The notes beneath the pieces were generated by a model that did no database searches, was not told the origin of the DNA, and worked only from the letters and a program-made list of their open reading frames with translations. This document shows positions 1 through 8,034 of a stretch of DNA of 27,560 nt, one piece after another. Within the stretch, counting starts at the first letter, position 1; each line of letters opens with the position of its first letter. The stretch is from SG8-32-3 sp964514055. GTDB taxonomy: Archaea; Thermoproteota; Bathyarchaeia; Bathyarchaeales; Bathycorpusculaceae. The stretch is from the NCBI GenBank assembly GCA_964514055.1, contig CAZEPB010000020.1:1-27560 (forward strand). The letters run 5' to 3'. A program made the translations under genes and the position numbers.

Positions 1-1
1 C

Positions 2-133
2 TGGCAAATCCATGCCGACGGACCCAACGGAAGCGGCAAGTCCCACAAAGCTTGCTTTGCTTGTGATGGCGGGTTTACCCAAACATGGGACACGGTGGGC
101 GCGGGCACAAAATCCCATGCTGAGAGAGCTTAG
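2..133 (+). CDS. C-terminal end of an unidentified protein (partial)
   Basis: An open frame enters from the left edge and stops at TAG 131-133, giving 43 residues. The composition is rich in Gly, His, Cys and Trp, with two cysteines in a CFAC pattern, and looks like real protein. I do not recognise the family from so short a piece. No start is visible because the gene begins outside the window. It converges on the TrmB-type gene that ends at 240. The 106 bp between them show nothing notable. Confidence 0.4.
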   Translation, partial: WQIHADGPNGSGKSHKACFACDGGFTQTWDTVGAGTKSHAERA

Positions 134-239
134 CTTAGAGGAGCGCACCGCTCCGCTGTGAAGTTAAGTGTTAGGTTACGTGGGAAACAACCGCCCGCGA
201 AAGTTCTGGTTAGATGCAATTTTTGGTATCTTTAACTCG

Positions 240-1010
240 CTACTGTTTGTTGCCCCACATACAGTTAAAGTAGCTGCTGGCTAGTTCTACAACGGTGGGG
301 TTGTTTGTCCACAAGCTGGGCAGAATGCCTTTAGCAGATACTTGTAGAGTAACTTCTTTCCTGTCAAATATGTGCATTCCAAAATTGGGTGGGGAGGCTA
401 AGTATTTGATTTCAAAGAGGGGGTTTTTCGCTAAGACTTGCCACGGTGGCTGTGTTGTTTCCTTCGCGGGGTCTGGTGCGATTAATCGAACTTTTACGCC
501 TCTTTTCAGAGGTCCCTTGAGGTGTATACAGTCTTCATAGACTTTCGATGGAAACGTAATTACTGGTATCATAATATCCACACGCTCTTGAACTTTTTGA
601 GCTTGTTTTCTGTGTATTTTGAGAAAACGCGTTATTTCTGAAGTGATTACGAAATGTGTTTCGTCTTTAGGATCTATTTTGGTGTTTTTCGCTTGAAAAG
701 TTTCAATTAGCGAGCTTGTTTTCTTTTGTAGTTCAGCAATTTCCGTTTTTCTATTTTGAAGCAGAATCGAAAGCCCTTCTTTTATAGGAGTGGCTCTATA
801 CATGGTTGGTTTGGCTATGATTTTTTCTGTCAAGCCCAACTTTTGTAGCGTGGGCATTATGCGGTAGATGTCTTGGCGAGCCACGTTTGAAGCCTTTGAA
901 AGTGTTTTTACGTCTGCTTTTTCGAGCTTGGCAAGGTTCAAGTATATTTTCGCCTGCAAAAGCGTGAGTCTTAACCCTATTAGGGTTTGAATGTGTTCGT
1001 CCTGAATCAT
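240..1010 (-). CDS. TrmB-family transcriptional regulator (cassette 1)
   Basis: This is a 256-residue DNA-binding regulator. Residues about 8-75 form a TrmB-type winged helix (GLRLTLLQAKIYLNLAK, then YRIMPTLQKLGL), followed by a short coiled coil at about 85-110 and an alpha/beta effector domain ending in the pattern LWTNNPTVVELASSYF. The same ending (W-x-NNP-x-VE-x-x-x-x-YF) occurs in the TrmB-type protein at 4464, and a diverged form occurs in the one at 8429. It is shorter than sugar-sensing Thermococcus TrmB (about 340 residues), so the ligand cannot be inferred. It is transcribed away from the surface-protein gene at 1451, with E1 between them. That layout suggests it controls the gene, but no operator is proven. 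ATG 1010 sits just downstream of a TATA-like box, so the message is probably leaderless. Confidence 0.85.
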   Translation of the reverse strand: MIQDEHIQTLIGLRLTLLQAKIYLNLAKLEKADVKTLSKASNVARQDIYRIMPTLQKLGLTEKIIAKPTMYRATPIKEGLSILLQNRKTEIAELQKKTSSLIETFQAKNTKIDPKDETHFVITSEITRFLKIHRKQAQKVQERVDIMIPVITFPSKVYEDCIHLKGPLKRGVKVRLIAPDPAKETTQPPWQVLAKNPLFEIKYLASPPNFGMHIFDRKEVTLQVSAKGILPSLWTNNPTVVELASSYFNCMWGNKQ

Positions 1011-1040
1011 GGATACATTTCCATTTAAGTGTACTACATC

Positions 1041-1049
1041 ATATTATAG
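1041..1049 (-). promoter_or_regulatory. TATA-like box for TrmB gene 1
   Basis: Read on the minus strand this is CTATAATAT, about 30 nt before ATG 1010. That spacing fits an archaeal promoter with a leader of a few bases or none. Confidence 0.4.
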
Positions 1050-1122
1050 CAACTTATTAATTTGCGTTTGTCGTCAGCAGCCACAGCATTTTAAGATTGT
1101 CAGAAGAGGCGCTGATTACATA

Positions 1123-1132
1123 CGTTTAAAAA
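1123..1132 (+). promoter_or_regulatory. Possible TATA box for element E1
   Basis: The sequence CGTTTAAAAA lies 25-30 nt upstream of about 1155 and could start a transcript through E1 (1187-1284). That transcript would end at the T-run 1285-1291. The call rests on spacing and base composition only. Confidence 0.3.
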
Positions 1133-1186
1133 CCTCTCCAAAATAACTAAGGCACACACAACAAGGGGAAAGACAGGAAAGAGAAT

Positions 1187-1284
1187 GGGCTGAAAGGGCT
1201 CTGGCAGAATGAAAGATGGTTTACCAATAATCGTTTTCATTCTCTTTTCTCCTTAATTTCGGTTGTCCAGAGCCCCAGCAAACC
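1187..1284 (+). ncRNA. Structured element E1 (copy 1 of 4)
   Basis: The outer stem is GGGCTCTGG 1196-1204 with CCAGAGCCC 1267-1275. It is extended by GCTG 1189-1192 with CAGC 1276-1279 across a 3-nt AAA bulge. An inner hairpin pairs GAATGAAA 1207-1214 with TTTCATTC 1235-1242. Bases 1196-1284 are identical to E2 4155-4243 (89 nt). Similarity to E2 starts at GGGCTG and stops after AACC, which are the edges of the fold, so the element itself is the repeated unit. An alternative 13-bp helix, 1175-1187 with 1238-1250 (one G-T pair), would disrupt the inner hairpin. A T-run follows at 1285-1291. It may be a small RNA or a folded DNA site. The strand is assigned by analogy with E2-E4, which follow plus-strand genes. 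Confidence 0.6.
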
Positions 1285-1370
1285 TTTTTTTGGAACACGC
1301 TTATGTTTGGAGCATGGTGTCAGCTTTAAATTTTAAGCGATGATGACTTGTCTGCAGTGGCACTTGTTAC

Positions 1371-1427
1371 AAATATTTAAGTGTGTTATTGCCGAACTTC
1401 GGTGCTGTCTGCATGTTCTTGCAGACA
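1371..1427 (+). promoter_or_regulatory. TATA box and leader hairpins of surface-protein gene 1
   Basis: AAATATTTAA 1371-1380 is a good TATA-like box, giving a start near 1405 and a leader of about 45 nt. Around the start lie CCGAACTTCGG (1392-1402, palindrome) and a perfect 8-bp hairpin, TGTCTGCA 1406-1413 with TGCAGACA 1420-1427. A Shine-Dalgarno GGAG lies at 1439-1442. The hairpin sits between promoter and ribosome site, where it could serve as an operator or affect translation. Confidence 0.45.
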
Positions 1428-1450
1428 TGTAAAATATAGGAGAAGAAAAG

Positions 1451-4072
1451 ATGAAAATTGCTAAAGCTAAAGCTATCGCGATCGCTTTATTTCTGATATT
1501 TGCTATGGCTGTTTCTATAGTTGCTATGCCAGCAGCTAACGCGCGTGACCCTCCAATAGACATCACAACTTTTGCCTTCATCAATGTTGCACCTAACCCT
1601 GTTGGCGTCGGTCAGGAAGTAGACGTTATAATGTGGGTTGACAAAACACCAGGCGGAAGAGGAGCAGCAGCATACAACAATGACATCCGATTCCACGACT
1701 ACAAGCTCACTATTACAGACCCTGACGGCGACACAGAAATAAAAACTTGGGATATCGTCTGGGACACTACGTCATCACAGTACACTGGCTACACTCCTAA
1801 CAAAGTCGGCGAATACACCTTCTTGTTTGAGTTTCCTGAACAAGTGTACACTTGGGATGATAACTACCAGAACGACACTTATTTAGCTAGCAGCGCAACG
1901 ACAACACTTACTGTGCAGGAAGAACCGATAATTACCATATATGGCTATCCGCTTCCCGCTGAATACTGGACGCGACCAATCTACGGTGAAAACACTGACT
2001 GGTGGAGCATTTCCTCAAACTGGCTTGGCACAGGCTCTCCAGAGTTCAGATCCTTTAACTTCGCAACCAACGTTGCAATTTCTGGTGCGGTGGGCTCTCA
2101 AACTGCTCACGTCATGTGGACTAGACCGCTTCAGACTGGAGGAGTCGTCGGAGGTGAAGATCTACTCACTTCGGGAGACACATACTTCGAAGGCACTGCA
2201 TACTCTATGAGGTGGGGCAATCCGATAATCATGGCTGGAAAACTATTCTACACGGAACCAAAAGGTGCCTGGCAATCCACTGGTGGTCCAACTATCTGCG
2301 TTGACTTACGTACAGGAGAACTTCTTTGGTCTCGAACTGATGTACCTGTGTTGTCATTCGGCTATATCTATTCTTATCAGACCATGGACTACCACGGAGT
2401 CATGCAACCAATTTTAGTTGCAGCTGGAGGTAGGAGAAGCCCAATACCCTCTGGTATGTGGGTGGGTTATGATGGAGACACAGGAGACTGGCTGTTCAAC
2501 GTAACTAATGTTCCCTCAGGCGCAAAAGCAATGGGTCCACAAGGAGAATACTTGCAGTACATCTTTGAAAACGCAGGCAACGACACGAATCCTGATTACC
2601 GTTTGCTTCAGTGGAACTCGTCCAAACTAGCGAATACTGGCAGGATGGCAAATGGTCAAATTCCAGCCGATGTCGACGCAAGCACGCCAGAACGTTATGA
2701 CTGGAACGTTTCGGTACCATGGGCTAACACTATGGTGACGGCGGGATATTTTGGGCTGTCACTCGATTTCACGGTGGTTGCAGCTTACGATGAAGATATA
2801 ATGCTTTGCTACAATGGCACTCTGCCTACGGGCGATTCGCCTTCTACATTTGGTAGACCAATAAGCAGCGATCCCTACACGTACTTTGCTGTCAATCTCG
2901 ACAAATCTAAGGGTTCACTGGGTTCGGTGCTTTGGCGTAAGACATTTAATGCGCCAGCAGGCGGCATCACTGTCTTTGTGTCCGGAGCTGACCCTGAAAC
3001 TGGTGTATTCGTTGAGAGCCATAAGGAAACTATGCAGTGGGTAGGTTACAACTTGAGAACAGGCGAGAAAATGTGGGGTCCAAGTGGAGGTTCAACAGCG
3101 TTTGACTACTACGGCAACGATTTCGGCGGTTCATCGCTCGTTTTCTTTGCTGACGGTAACTTCTACTTCAGTGGACACGCAGGAATAGTGTACTGTTATG
3201 AAGCTGCGACTGGAGACTTAGTGTGGACTTATGGTAACGGCGGCGAGGGCAACAGCACTAGCGCTGGTGCTCAAATGGCTTACGGTCGTTATCCAACTAT
3301 GATCGAGGCTATTGGCAACGGAGTAGTTTACACGTCGGTTATTGAGCACACTGTTAACACGCCGATTTACAAGGGTGCAAGAACGCGAGCTGTTAACGCT
3401 ACTGACGGAACGGAGCTTTGGACGCTTTCAGACTACGGTTCAAGTTGGACTCAGGCTATCGCAGACGGCTTCACGACCTTCATGAACGGCTACGACAACC
3501 AGATTTACGTTGTGGGCAGAGGACCCAGCGCCACCACAGTTACAGCGTCACCCAAGGTTTCAGTGCACGGCAGCAGCGTACTAATAGAAGGCACCGTGAT
3601 CGACATAGCCGCAGGCACGGAGCAAACGGAGCAGGCTGCACGGTTCCCGAACGGTGTTCCGGCAGTTTCTGACGATAGCATGAGCGACTGGATGGAGTAC
3701 GTGTACCAGCAGAAGCCACGTCCGAAGGACGCTACTGGCGTTGAAGTGTCTTTGGATGTTCTCGATTCTAACGGCAACTACAGAAACATAGGCACTGCCA
3801 CATCTGACATAGACGGTTTCTTCAGTTTTGCTTGGCAGCCAGACATTCCAGGCAAGTTCACCGTCTACGCTACGTTCGAGGGTTCTAATGGCTACTGGCC
3901 TTCGCGCGCTGTCACGGCTTTCAACGTGGAGGAGTCTCCTGAAGCTACTCCACCGCCTACGCCTGAGCCTGCGTCCGCCGCTGACCTGTACTTCGTTCCA
4001 GCAACAGCAGGCATAATCGTCGCGATAGTAGTGGTCGGCGTAGTGCTGATACTGATGCTCAGAAAGCGATAG
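1451..4072 (+). CDS. Secreted PQQ-type beta-propeller surface protein 1, C-terminally anchored
   Basis: This 873-residue protein is predicted to be displayed on the cell surface. A signal peptide (1-31, cut after AANA) leads into an Ig-like domain (about 35-155). A conserved YPLPAEYWTRPIYGENT segment follows, then a PQQ/BamB-like propeller (about 215-695) with repeats such as DLRTGELLW, NLRTGEKMW and NATDGTELW. A second Ig-like domain (about 700-825), a TPPPTPEP linker, one helix (about 847-869) and the tail LRKR complete it. NxS/T sites are common, as expected for an N-glycosylated archaeal ectodomain. I see no enzyme motif, so a binding, adhesive or envelope role is more likely than a quinoprotein dehydrogenase. 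ATG 1451 has GGAG 9 nt upstream. Paralogues lie at 5403 and 9363. Confidence 0.85.
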   Translation: MKIAKAKAIAIALFLIFAMAVSIVAMPAANARDPPIDITTFAFINVAPNPVGVGQEVDVIMWVDKTPGGRGAAAYNNDIRFHDYKLTITDPDGDTEIKTWDIVWDTTSSQYTGYTPNKVGEYTFLFEFPEQVYTWDDNYQNDTYLASSATTTLTVQEEPIITIYGYPLPAEYWTRPIYGENTDWWSISSNWLGTGSPEFRSFNFATNVAISGAVGSQTAHVMWTRPLQTGGVVGGEDLLTSGDTYFEGTAYSMRWGNPIIMAGKLFYTEPKGAWQSTGGPTICVDLRTGELLWSRTDVPVLSFGYIYSYQTMDYHGVMQPILVAAGGRRSPIPSGMWVGYDGDTGDWLFNVTNVPSGAKAMGPQGEYLQYIFENAGNDTNPDYRLLQWNSSKLANTGRMANGQIPADVDASTPERYDWNVSVPWANTMVTAGYFGLSLDFTVVAAYDEDIMLCYNGTLPTGDSPSTFGRPISSDPYTYFAVNLDKSKGSLGSVLWRKTFNAPAGGITVFVSGADPETGVFVESHKETMQWVGYNLRTGEKMWGPSGGSTAFDYYGNDFGGSSLVFFADGNFYFSGHAGIVYCYEAATGDLVWTYGNGGEGNSTSAGAQMAYGRYPTMIEAIGNGVVYTSVIEHTVNTPIYKGARTRAVNATDGTELWTLSDYGSSWTQAIADGFTTFMNGYDNQIYVVGRGPSATTVTASPKVSVHGSSVLIEGTVIDIAAGTEQTEQAARFPNGVPAVSDDSMSDWMEYVYQQKPRPKDATGVEVSLDVLDSNGNYRNIGTATSDIDGFFSFAWQPDIPGKFTVYATFEGSNGYWPSRAVTAFNVEESPEATPPPTPEPASAADLYFVPATAGIIVAIVVVGVVLILMLRKR

Positions 4073-4099
4073 CCAAACAACATAAAACAAAACTATCTT

Positions 4100-4118
4100 C
4101 CCCCTTTCTTTTTCGGGG
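4100..4118 (+). terminator. Terminator-like CCCC/T-run/GGGG after surface gene 1
   Basis: CCCCC 4100-4104 and GGGG 4115-4118 flank a T-rich loop 28 nt after the stop codon. The same arrangement follows surface genes 2 and 3. T-runs end transcription in archaea, and the short stem may help. Confidence 0.5.
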
Positions 4119-4135
4119 TCACTCTCATTGGCAAT

Positions 4136-4244
4136 AGGAGAAACGGGGCTGAGAGGGCTCTGGCAGAATGAAAGATGGTTTACCAATAATCGTTTTCATT
4201 CTCTTTTCTCCTTAATTTCGGTTGTCCAGAGCCCCAGCAAACCC
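4136..4244 (+). ncRNA. Structured element E2 (copy 2 of 4)
   Basis: GCTG 4148-4151 pairs with CAGC 4235-4238 across an AGA bulge. GGGCTCTGG 4155-4163 pairs with CCAGAGCCC 4226-4234, and GAATGAAA 4166-4173 with TTTCATTC 4194-4201. A crossing helix, AGGAGAAA 4136-4143 with TTTCTCCT 4205-4212, overlaps the outer stem topologically, giving a pseudoknot or an alternative fold. The element lies 75-170 nt after the stop of surface gene 1, beyond its T-run. A 67-codon open frame (4128-4331) through it is probably not a gene, because the matching frame is broken in E4. Confidence 0.6.
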
Positions 4245-4430
4245 TTCTACGTCATGAGTTCACATCTCATAGACTCGCTAAACCTTAATTTCATTATCAA
4301 TGACTTATTACGCTGGTTATGTGTCGTTTAGGAGGCAATAAACGTTAGTACAATGCAGTTTTAAATCTGACCTGACGATGACTTCAAAATGTTGCGAAAT
4401 TTTCGTACCTGCATATATTTTTATTGGTAA

Positions 4431-4440
4431 AATTTATAAT
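4431..4440 (+). promoter_or_regulatory. TATA-like box for TrmB gene 2
   Basis: AATTTATAAT lies 24-33 nt before ATG 4464, with no Shine-Dalgarno between. This is the usual layout of a leaderless archaeal message. Confidence 0.5.
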
Positions 4441-4463
4441 CGCAACTTTTACAATAAATTATT

Positions 4464-5258
4464 ATGCCTGTTTACAGCGAAGAAGATGCCCAAATACTAA
4501 CAAGGCTGGGGCTTACAACACGTCAAGCTATAGTCTACCTTACACTTGCCAAATTGGGAAAAGCAAAAATTTCAATGATTTCATCTACCTCCAAAATCGA
4601 TAGAGGAAACACCTATCGAGTAATGGTCAGATTACAAGAGCTCAAACTTGTTGAAAAAGTTATAGCATATCCGTCCGTTTTTGAAGCTTTACCTGTGCCT
4701 GAGGGAATAGCAATGTTGCTAGAGCGTAGAGAGAAGGAACAGGCTGCGTTTAAAGTTAAGGTGAAAAAAGTAATTGAAAGCCATAAACAGGGCAGCGAAG
4801 TAGATCCAATCCAAGACGCATATCAATTCGCTTTGATTCCTGGGGGTAAATTAACTGATCGAAAGGCCAGTGAAATGTGGGACTCAAATAAGAGAACGCA
4901 CAAGATCCTTATATACTGGAAAGATTTCGAACACCGAAAAAATTTTGTTAATGCCTGGAGAAAGCTTTTGAAAAAAGGCGTAGAATTCCAAGTTATCATT
5001 TTCTTTCAGGGAAAAGAAAAACTGCCTGAAGAAATAGAAGACCTCAGAAAACAATATTCACGGCTTCAAATAAGAAGCACCTCTGAGCCCCCTAAATCCA
5101 CGATATCGATTATCGATGGGGAAAAAGCATTCATTAGTCTTACACCGTCACTTTTTCCTTCAAATTCGCCTAATCTATGGATTAATAATCCTCTACTGGT
5201 TGAAATAATCCAAGAATATTTCGAAAATATTTGGCTTGATTCCAAAGAGCTGATCTGA
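4464..5258 (+). CDS. TrmB-family transcriptional regulator (cassette 2)
   Basis: This 264-residue protein has the same plan as its paralogues at 240 and 8429. A winged helix spans about 10-78 (LGLTTRQAIVYLTLAKLG, then YRVMVRLQELKLVEKVIAYP), followed by a basic coiled-coil stretch (about 85-110). A C-terminal alpha/beta domain includes HKILIYWKDF and ends in LWINNPLLVEIIQEYFENIW. Unlike the other two regulators it points the same way as its surface gene, which starts 144 bp downstream at 5403 with its own TATA-like box. Members of the family repress or activate sugar and envelope genes. The ligand here is unknown. An AT-rich box at 4431-4440 implies a leaderless start at ATG 4464. Confidence 0.85.
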   Translation: MPVYSEEDAQILTRLGLTTRQAIVYLTLAKLGKAKISMISSTSKIDRGNTYRVMVRLQELKLVEKVIAYPSVFEALPVPEGIAMLLERREKEQAAFKVKVKKVIESHKQGSEVDPIQDAYQFALIPGGKLTDRKASEMWDSNKRTHKILIYWKDFEHRKNFVNAWRKLLKKGVEFQVIIFFQGKEKLPEEIEDLRKQYSRLQIRSTSEPPKSTISIIDGEKAFISLTPSLFPSNSPNLWINNPLLVEIIQEYFENIWLDSKELI

Positions 5259-5295
5259 TTACTTATTATCTAAGTATCTTAATACAGCAAACTAC

Positions 5296-5306
5296 GTATT
5301 TTTAAC
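5296..5306 (+). promoter_or_regulatory. TATA-like box for surface-protein gene 2
   Basis: GTATTTTTAAC lies about 100 nt before ATG 5403 and predicts transcription from about 5330. That start is too late for an upstream in-frame ATG at 5325, which is one reason for choosing 5403. Confidence 0.4.
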
Positions 5307-5402
5307 CGTGCTTGTTGAAGTGCTGTGGCTGCTGATGACAAACGCATTTTTTTAAAAACGAATTTGCCAAATGAAAAACCACAAAAAATGGAGAAAGGAA
5401 CA

Positions 5403-7967
5403 ATGAAGAAAAGAATTAACAAAACTAAACTTGCTACTGCTGTCTGCATATTACTGATGGCTTCAATTACAGCTTCAATATTACTAATACCCGAAACTAG
5501 CGCACATACACCCCCGTGGGAAATTACAACTTATGCCTACATCAATGTCTCGCCCGACCCAATAGGCGTTGGACAAAAAGCAACTGTCGTAGTCTGGCTT
5601 GATAAGATTCCAGCTGGAGCGGCTATTGGAAATGACATTAGGTTCCATGATTATAAACTTACCATCACGGACCCCGACGGCGACACAGAAACAATAACTT
5701 GGGATATCGTTTATGACACCACATCATCGGCGAACACGTTTTTTACTCCTGATAAAGTTGGAACCTATACGCTTAAATTCGAATTTCCAGGACAAGAATA
5801 CACATGGACTGACCCAATTCCGCAGTTTTTCGGTCCCCCATTGCCAAACGAATACACAAATGATACTTACTTAGCCAGTAGCGCAACAACGACCTTGACA
5901 GTGCAGGATGAAGAGGTGACTAGAATTTCAGATTATCCGCTTCCTACGGAGTACTGGACGCGACCAATAGAAGGCGAGAATACGGGATGGGCAAGTATTT
6001 CATCGAACTATCTTGCCCCATTTGGCGCAGCATTCATGTACGGTTCAGAGCGCTTACAACCAGATGGTACGGCGCCTGGTAGTCCGCATATTATGTGGAC
6101 GGAGCCTATTCAGTTTGGAGGCGTTGTCGGAGGAAGTAACGTCGGTGTTCAAGGCAATACCTTCTACACAGGGCTATCATATCAAGCTAGATATTCTGGT
6201 CCAATAATTATGTACGGAAGACTCTACTATTCTCTGCCGCGCGGTGATTCAAGCACTGGTGATTTCATGGGAGCTCATGACAATGGATACGTCTGCGTGG
6301 ACTTGCGCACTGGGAAACAGATTTGGTGGAAGGACTACTCTGGTGTAAACCCGTCGTTCGGTCAACTGGTTGATTTCCAGTCACCAAACCAACACGGCGT
6401 CATCCCTAACGGCTACCTGTGGGCAGTTTCTGGCACTACATGGATAGCTTATGACCCATGGGACGGAAACTGGCTGTTCAACCTAACGGACGTTCCATCA
6501 GGAACAAACGTATACGGTCCAAGCGGAGAGATACTACGCTATCAGCTCGACGTTACTAATAAGCGGCTAGCTTTATGGAACTACACCGCAGTCTTTGCAG
6601 ATCCAACTTTCTTCGGTTCAAGCGGTTACAGGCCAGTAGGTCGGGTTATTAATGCGAGCCACGGATACTCATGGAACGTATCAATACCAGAGTTGCCCGC
6701 AGGTTCGGCAATCCGTCAAGTTATCCTCGACGACCTGGTACTCGGCAGCACCACAACACAGAGCGACGGTGAAATGACAGTATGGGCAATAAGCATAAAG
6801 GAATCGTCAAGAGGTACACTACTGTGGAGTAAAACCTACCCAGCGGTATCAGGCGACATCACTCGAAGGCTGGTTACAGCAGACCAAGAGACTCGCGTAT
6901 TCACTATAAGCTATAAAGAGACCATGCAATGGTTAGGCTATGACTTGGACAGCGGCAATCTACTGTGGGGTCCAGTTGGAGACGCACGTGACTTTAATTA
7001 CTATGCCACCGTCGGCAGTGGAGGCGTCAGTCAGATAGGTTGGACTGCTTATGGTAACCTGTACACTAGCGGCTATGGCGGAGAACTTTTCTGCTACGCC
7101 CTAACAAATGGAACTCTGCTTTGGAAATACAACAACACTGACAGCGGTTTTGAAACACCATACGGGCTTTACCCACTCTTCATAGGGGCTATAGCTGACG
7201 GAAAAATCTACCTGTACAACAATGAGCATTCTCCCGAGACACCAATGTATAAGGATGCACGAGTTCGCTGCGTTAACGCTACAACTGGAGAAGAACTCTG
7301 GACTATGCTAGGATGGGCTGGCGTAGGATCTTTTGCTGACGAAGGCTGGCCAGTTGCGGACGGTTACATTTCTTACCTCAATACTTACGACATGCAGGTC
7401 TACTGTCTGGGCAAGGGACCAAGCTCTACTACTGTTACGGCGCCTGATGTTGCTGCTGATTTCGGTACACCTGTTGTGATTAAGGGTTCGGTGATGGATA
7501 TTGCTGCGGGCACGACGCAGGATGAGCAGGCGGCTCGATTCCCGAACGGTATCCCCGCTGTTTCCGACGAAAGCCAAGGCGAATGGATGGAGTACGTGTA
7601 CATGCAGAAGCCGCGTCCATCGGACACTGTCGGCGTCGACGTGACTTTGGATGTTCTCGATTCTAACGGCAACTACAGAAACATAGGCACGGCGACAACA
7701 GACTCCAGCGGCACCTTCAGCTTCGTGTGGACTCCTGATATTCCAGGCAAGTTCACTGTCATCGCATCTTTCGAAGGCTCTGAATCTTACTGGCCTTCAT
7801 GGGCAGAAACCGCTTTTTACACCATGGAAGCTGTTGAGCCTACGCCACCTCCGACGCCGTCGCCAGCGCCATTGACTGACACGTACGTTGCAGGCTTCGG
7901 AATCGCCGTAATCATCATACTTGTCGCAGGCATTGCCGTCATCGTGTTGATGCTCAGAAAGCGATAG
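5403..7967 (+). CDS. Secreted PQQ-type beta-propeller surface protein 2, C-terminally anchored
   Basis: This 854-residue paralogue of the product at 1451 has a signal peptide (1-33: basic MKKRINKTK, then a hydrophobic stretch ending in TSA). It continues with an Ig-like domain (about 37-170), the conserved YPLPTEYWTRPIEGENT segment and a propeller with repeats such as DLRTGKQIWW, DLDSGNLLW and NATTGEELW. A second Ig-like domain, a TPPPTPSP linker, one C-terminal helix and LRKR follow. I chose ATG 5403 over 5325 because GGAGAAAGGA (5390-5399) precedes it, the signal peptide begins there, and the TATA-like box lies too near 5325. Bases 7645-7690 match 3750-3795 of gene 1 exactly, suggesting recent gene conversion. 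Function is unknown; surface binding or envelope structure is likely. Confidence 0.85.
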   Translation: MKKRINKTKLATAVCILLMASITASILLIPETSAHTPPWEITTYAYINVSPDPIGVGQKATVVVWLDKIPAGAAIGNDIRFHDYKLTITDPDGDTETITWDIVYDTTSSANTFFTPDKVGTYTLKFEFPGQEYTWTDPIPQFFGPPLPNEYTNDTYLASSATTTLTVQDEEVTRISDYPLPTEYWTRPIEGENTGWASISSNYLAPFGAAFMYGSERLQPDGTAPGSPHIMWTEPIQFGGVVGGSNVGVQGNTFYTGLSYQARYSGPIIMYGRLYYSLPRGDSSTGDFMGAHDNGYVCVDLRTGKQIWWKDYSGVNPSFGQLVDFQSPNQHGVIPNGYLWAVSGTTWIAYDPWDGNWLFNLTDVPSGTNVYGPSGEILRYQLDVTNKRLALWNYTAVFADPTFFGSSGYRPVGRVINASHGYSWNVSIPELPAGSAIRQVILDDLVLGSTTTQSDGEMTVWAISIKESSRGTLLWSKTYPAVSGDITRRLVTADQETRVFTISYKETMQWLGYDLDSGNLLWGPVGDARDFNYYATVGSGGVSQIGWTAYGNLYTSGYGGELFCYALTNGTLLWKYNNTDSGFETPYGLYPLFIGAIADGKIYLYNNEHSPETPMYKDARVRCVNATTGEELWTMLGWAGVGSFADEGWPVADGYISYLNTYDMQVYCLGKGPSSTTVTAPDVAADFGTPVVIKGSVMDIAAGTTQDEQAARFPNGIPAVSDESQGEWMEYVYMQKPRPSDTVGVDVTLDVLDSNGNYRNIGTATTDSSGTFSFVWTPDIPGKFTVIASFEGSESYWPSWAETAFYTMEAVEPTPPPTPSPAPLTDTYVAGFGIAVIIILVAGIAVIVLMLRKR

Positions 7968-7994
7968 CCAACCAACAGAAAACAAAACTATCTT

Positions 7995-8012
7995 CCCCCA
8001 TTTTTTTCGGGG
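7995..8012 (+). terminator. Terminator-like CCCC/T-run/GGGG after surface gene 2
   Basis: CCCCC 7995-7999, seven T (8001-8007) and GGGG 8009-8012 lie 28 nt after the stop codon, in the same position as after the other two surface genes. Confidence 0.5.
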
Positions 8013-8034
8013 TTACAGTTTCATTGGCTTAAGG

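Noticed and set aside
4128..4331. A 67-codon open frame through element E2, with similar open frames in E1 and E3
   Set aside because: The frame is broken in E4 by a base that improves the outer stem, and base changes follow pairing rather than codons.
5325..5402. N-terminal extension of surface protein 2 from ATG 5325
   Set aside because: The TATA-like box is too close, the ribosome site and signal peptide point to ATG 5403, and the paralogues lack such an extension.
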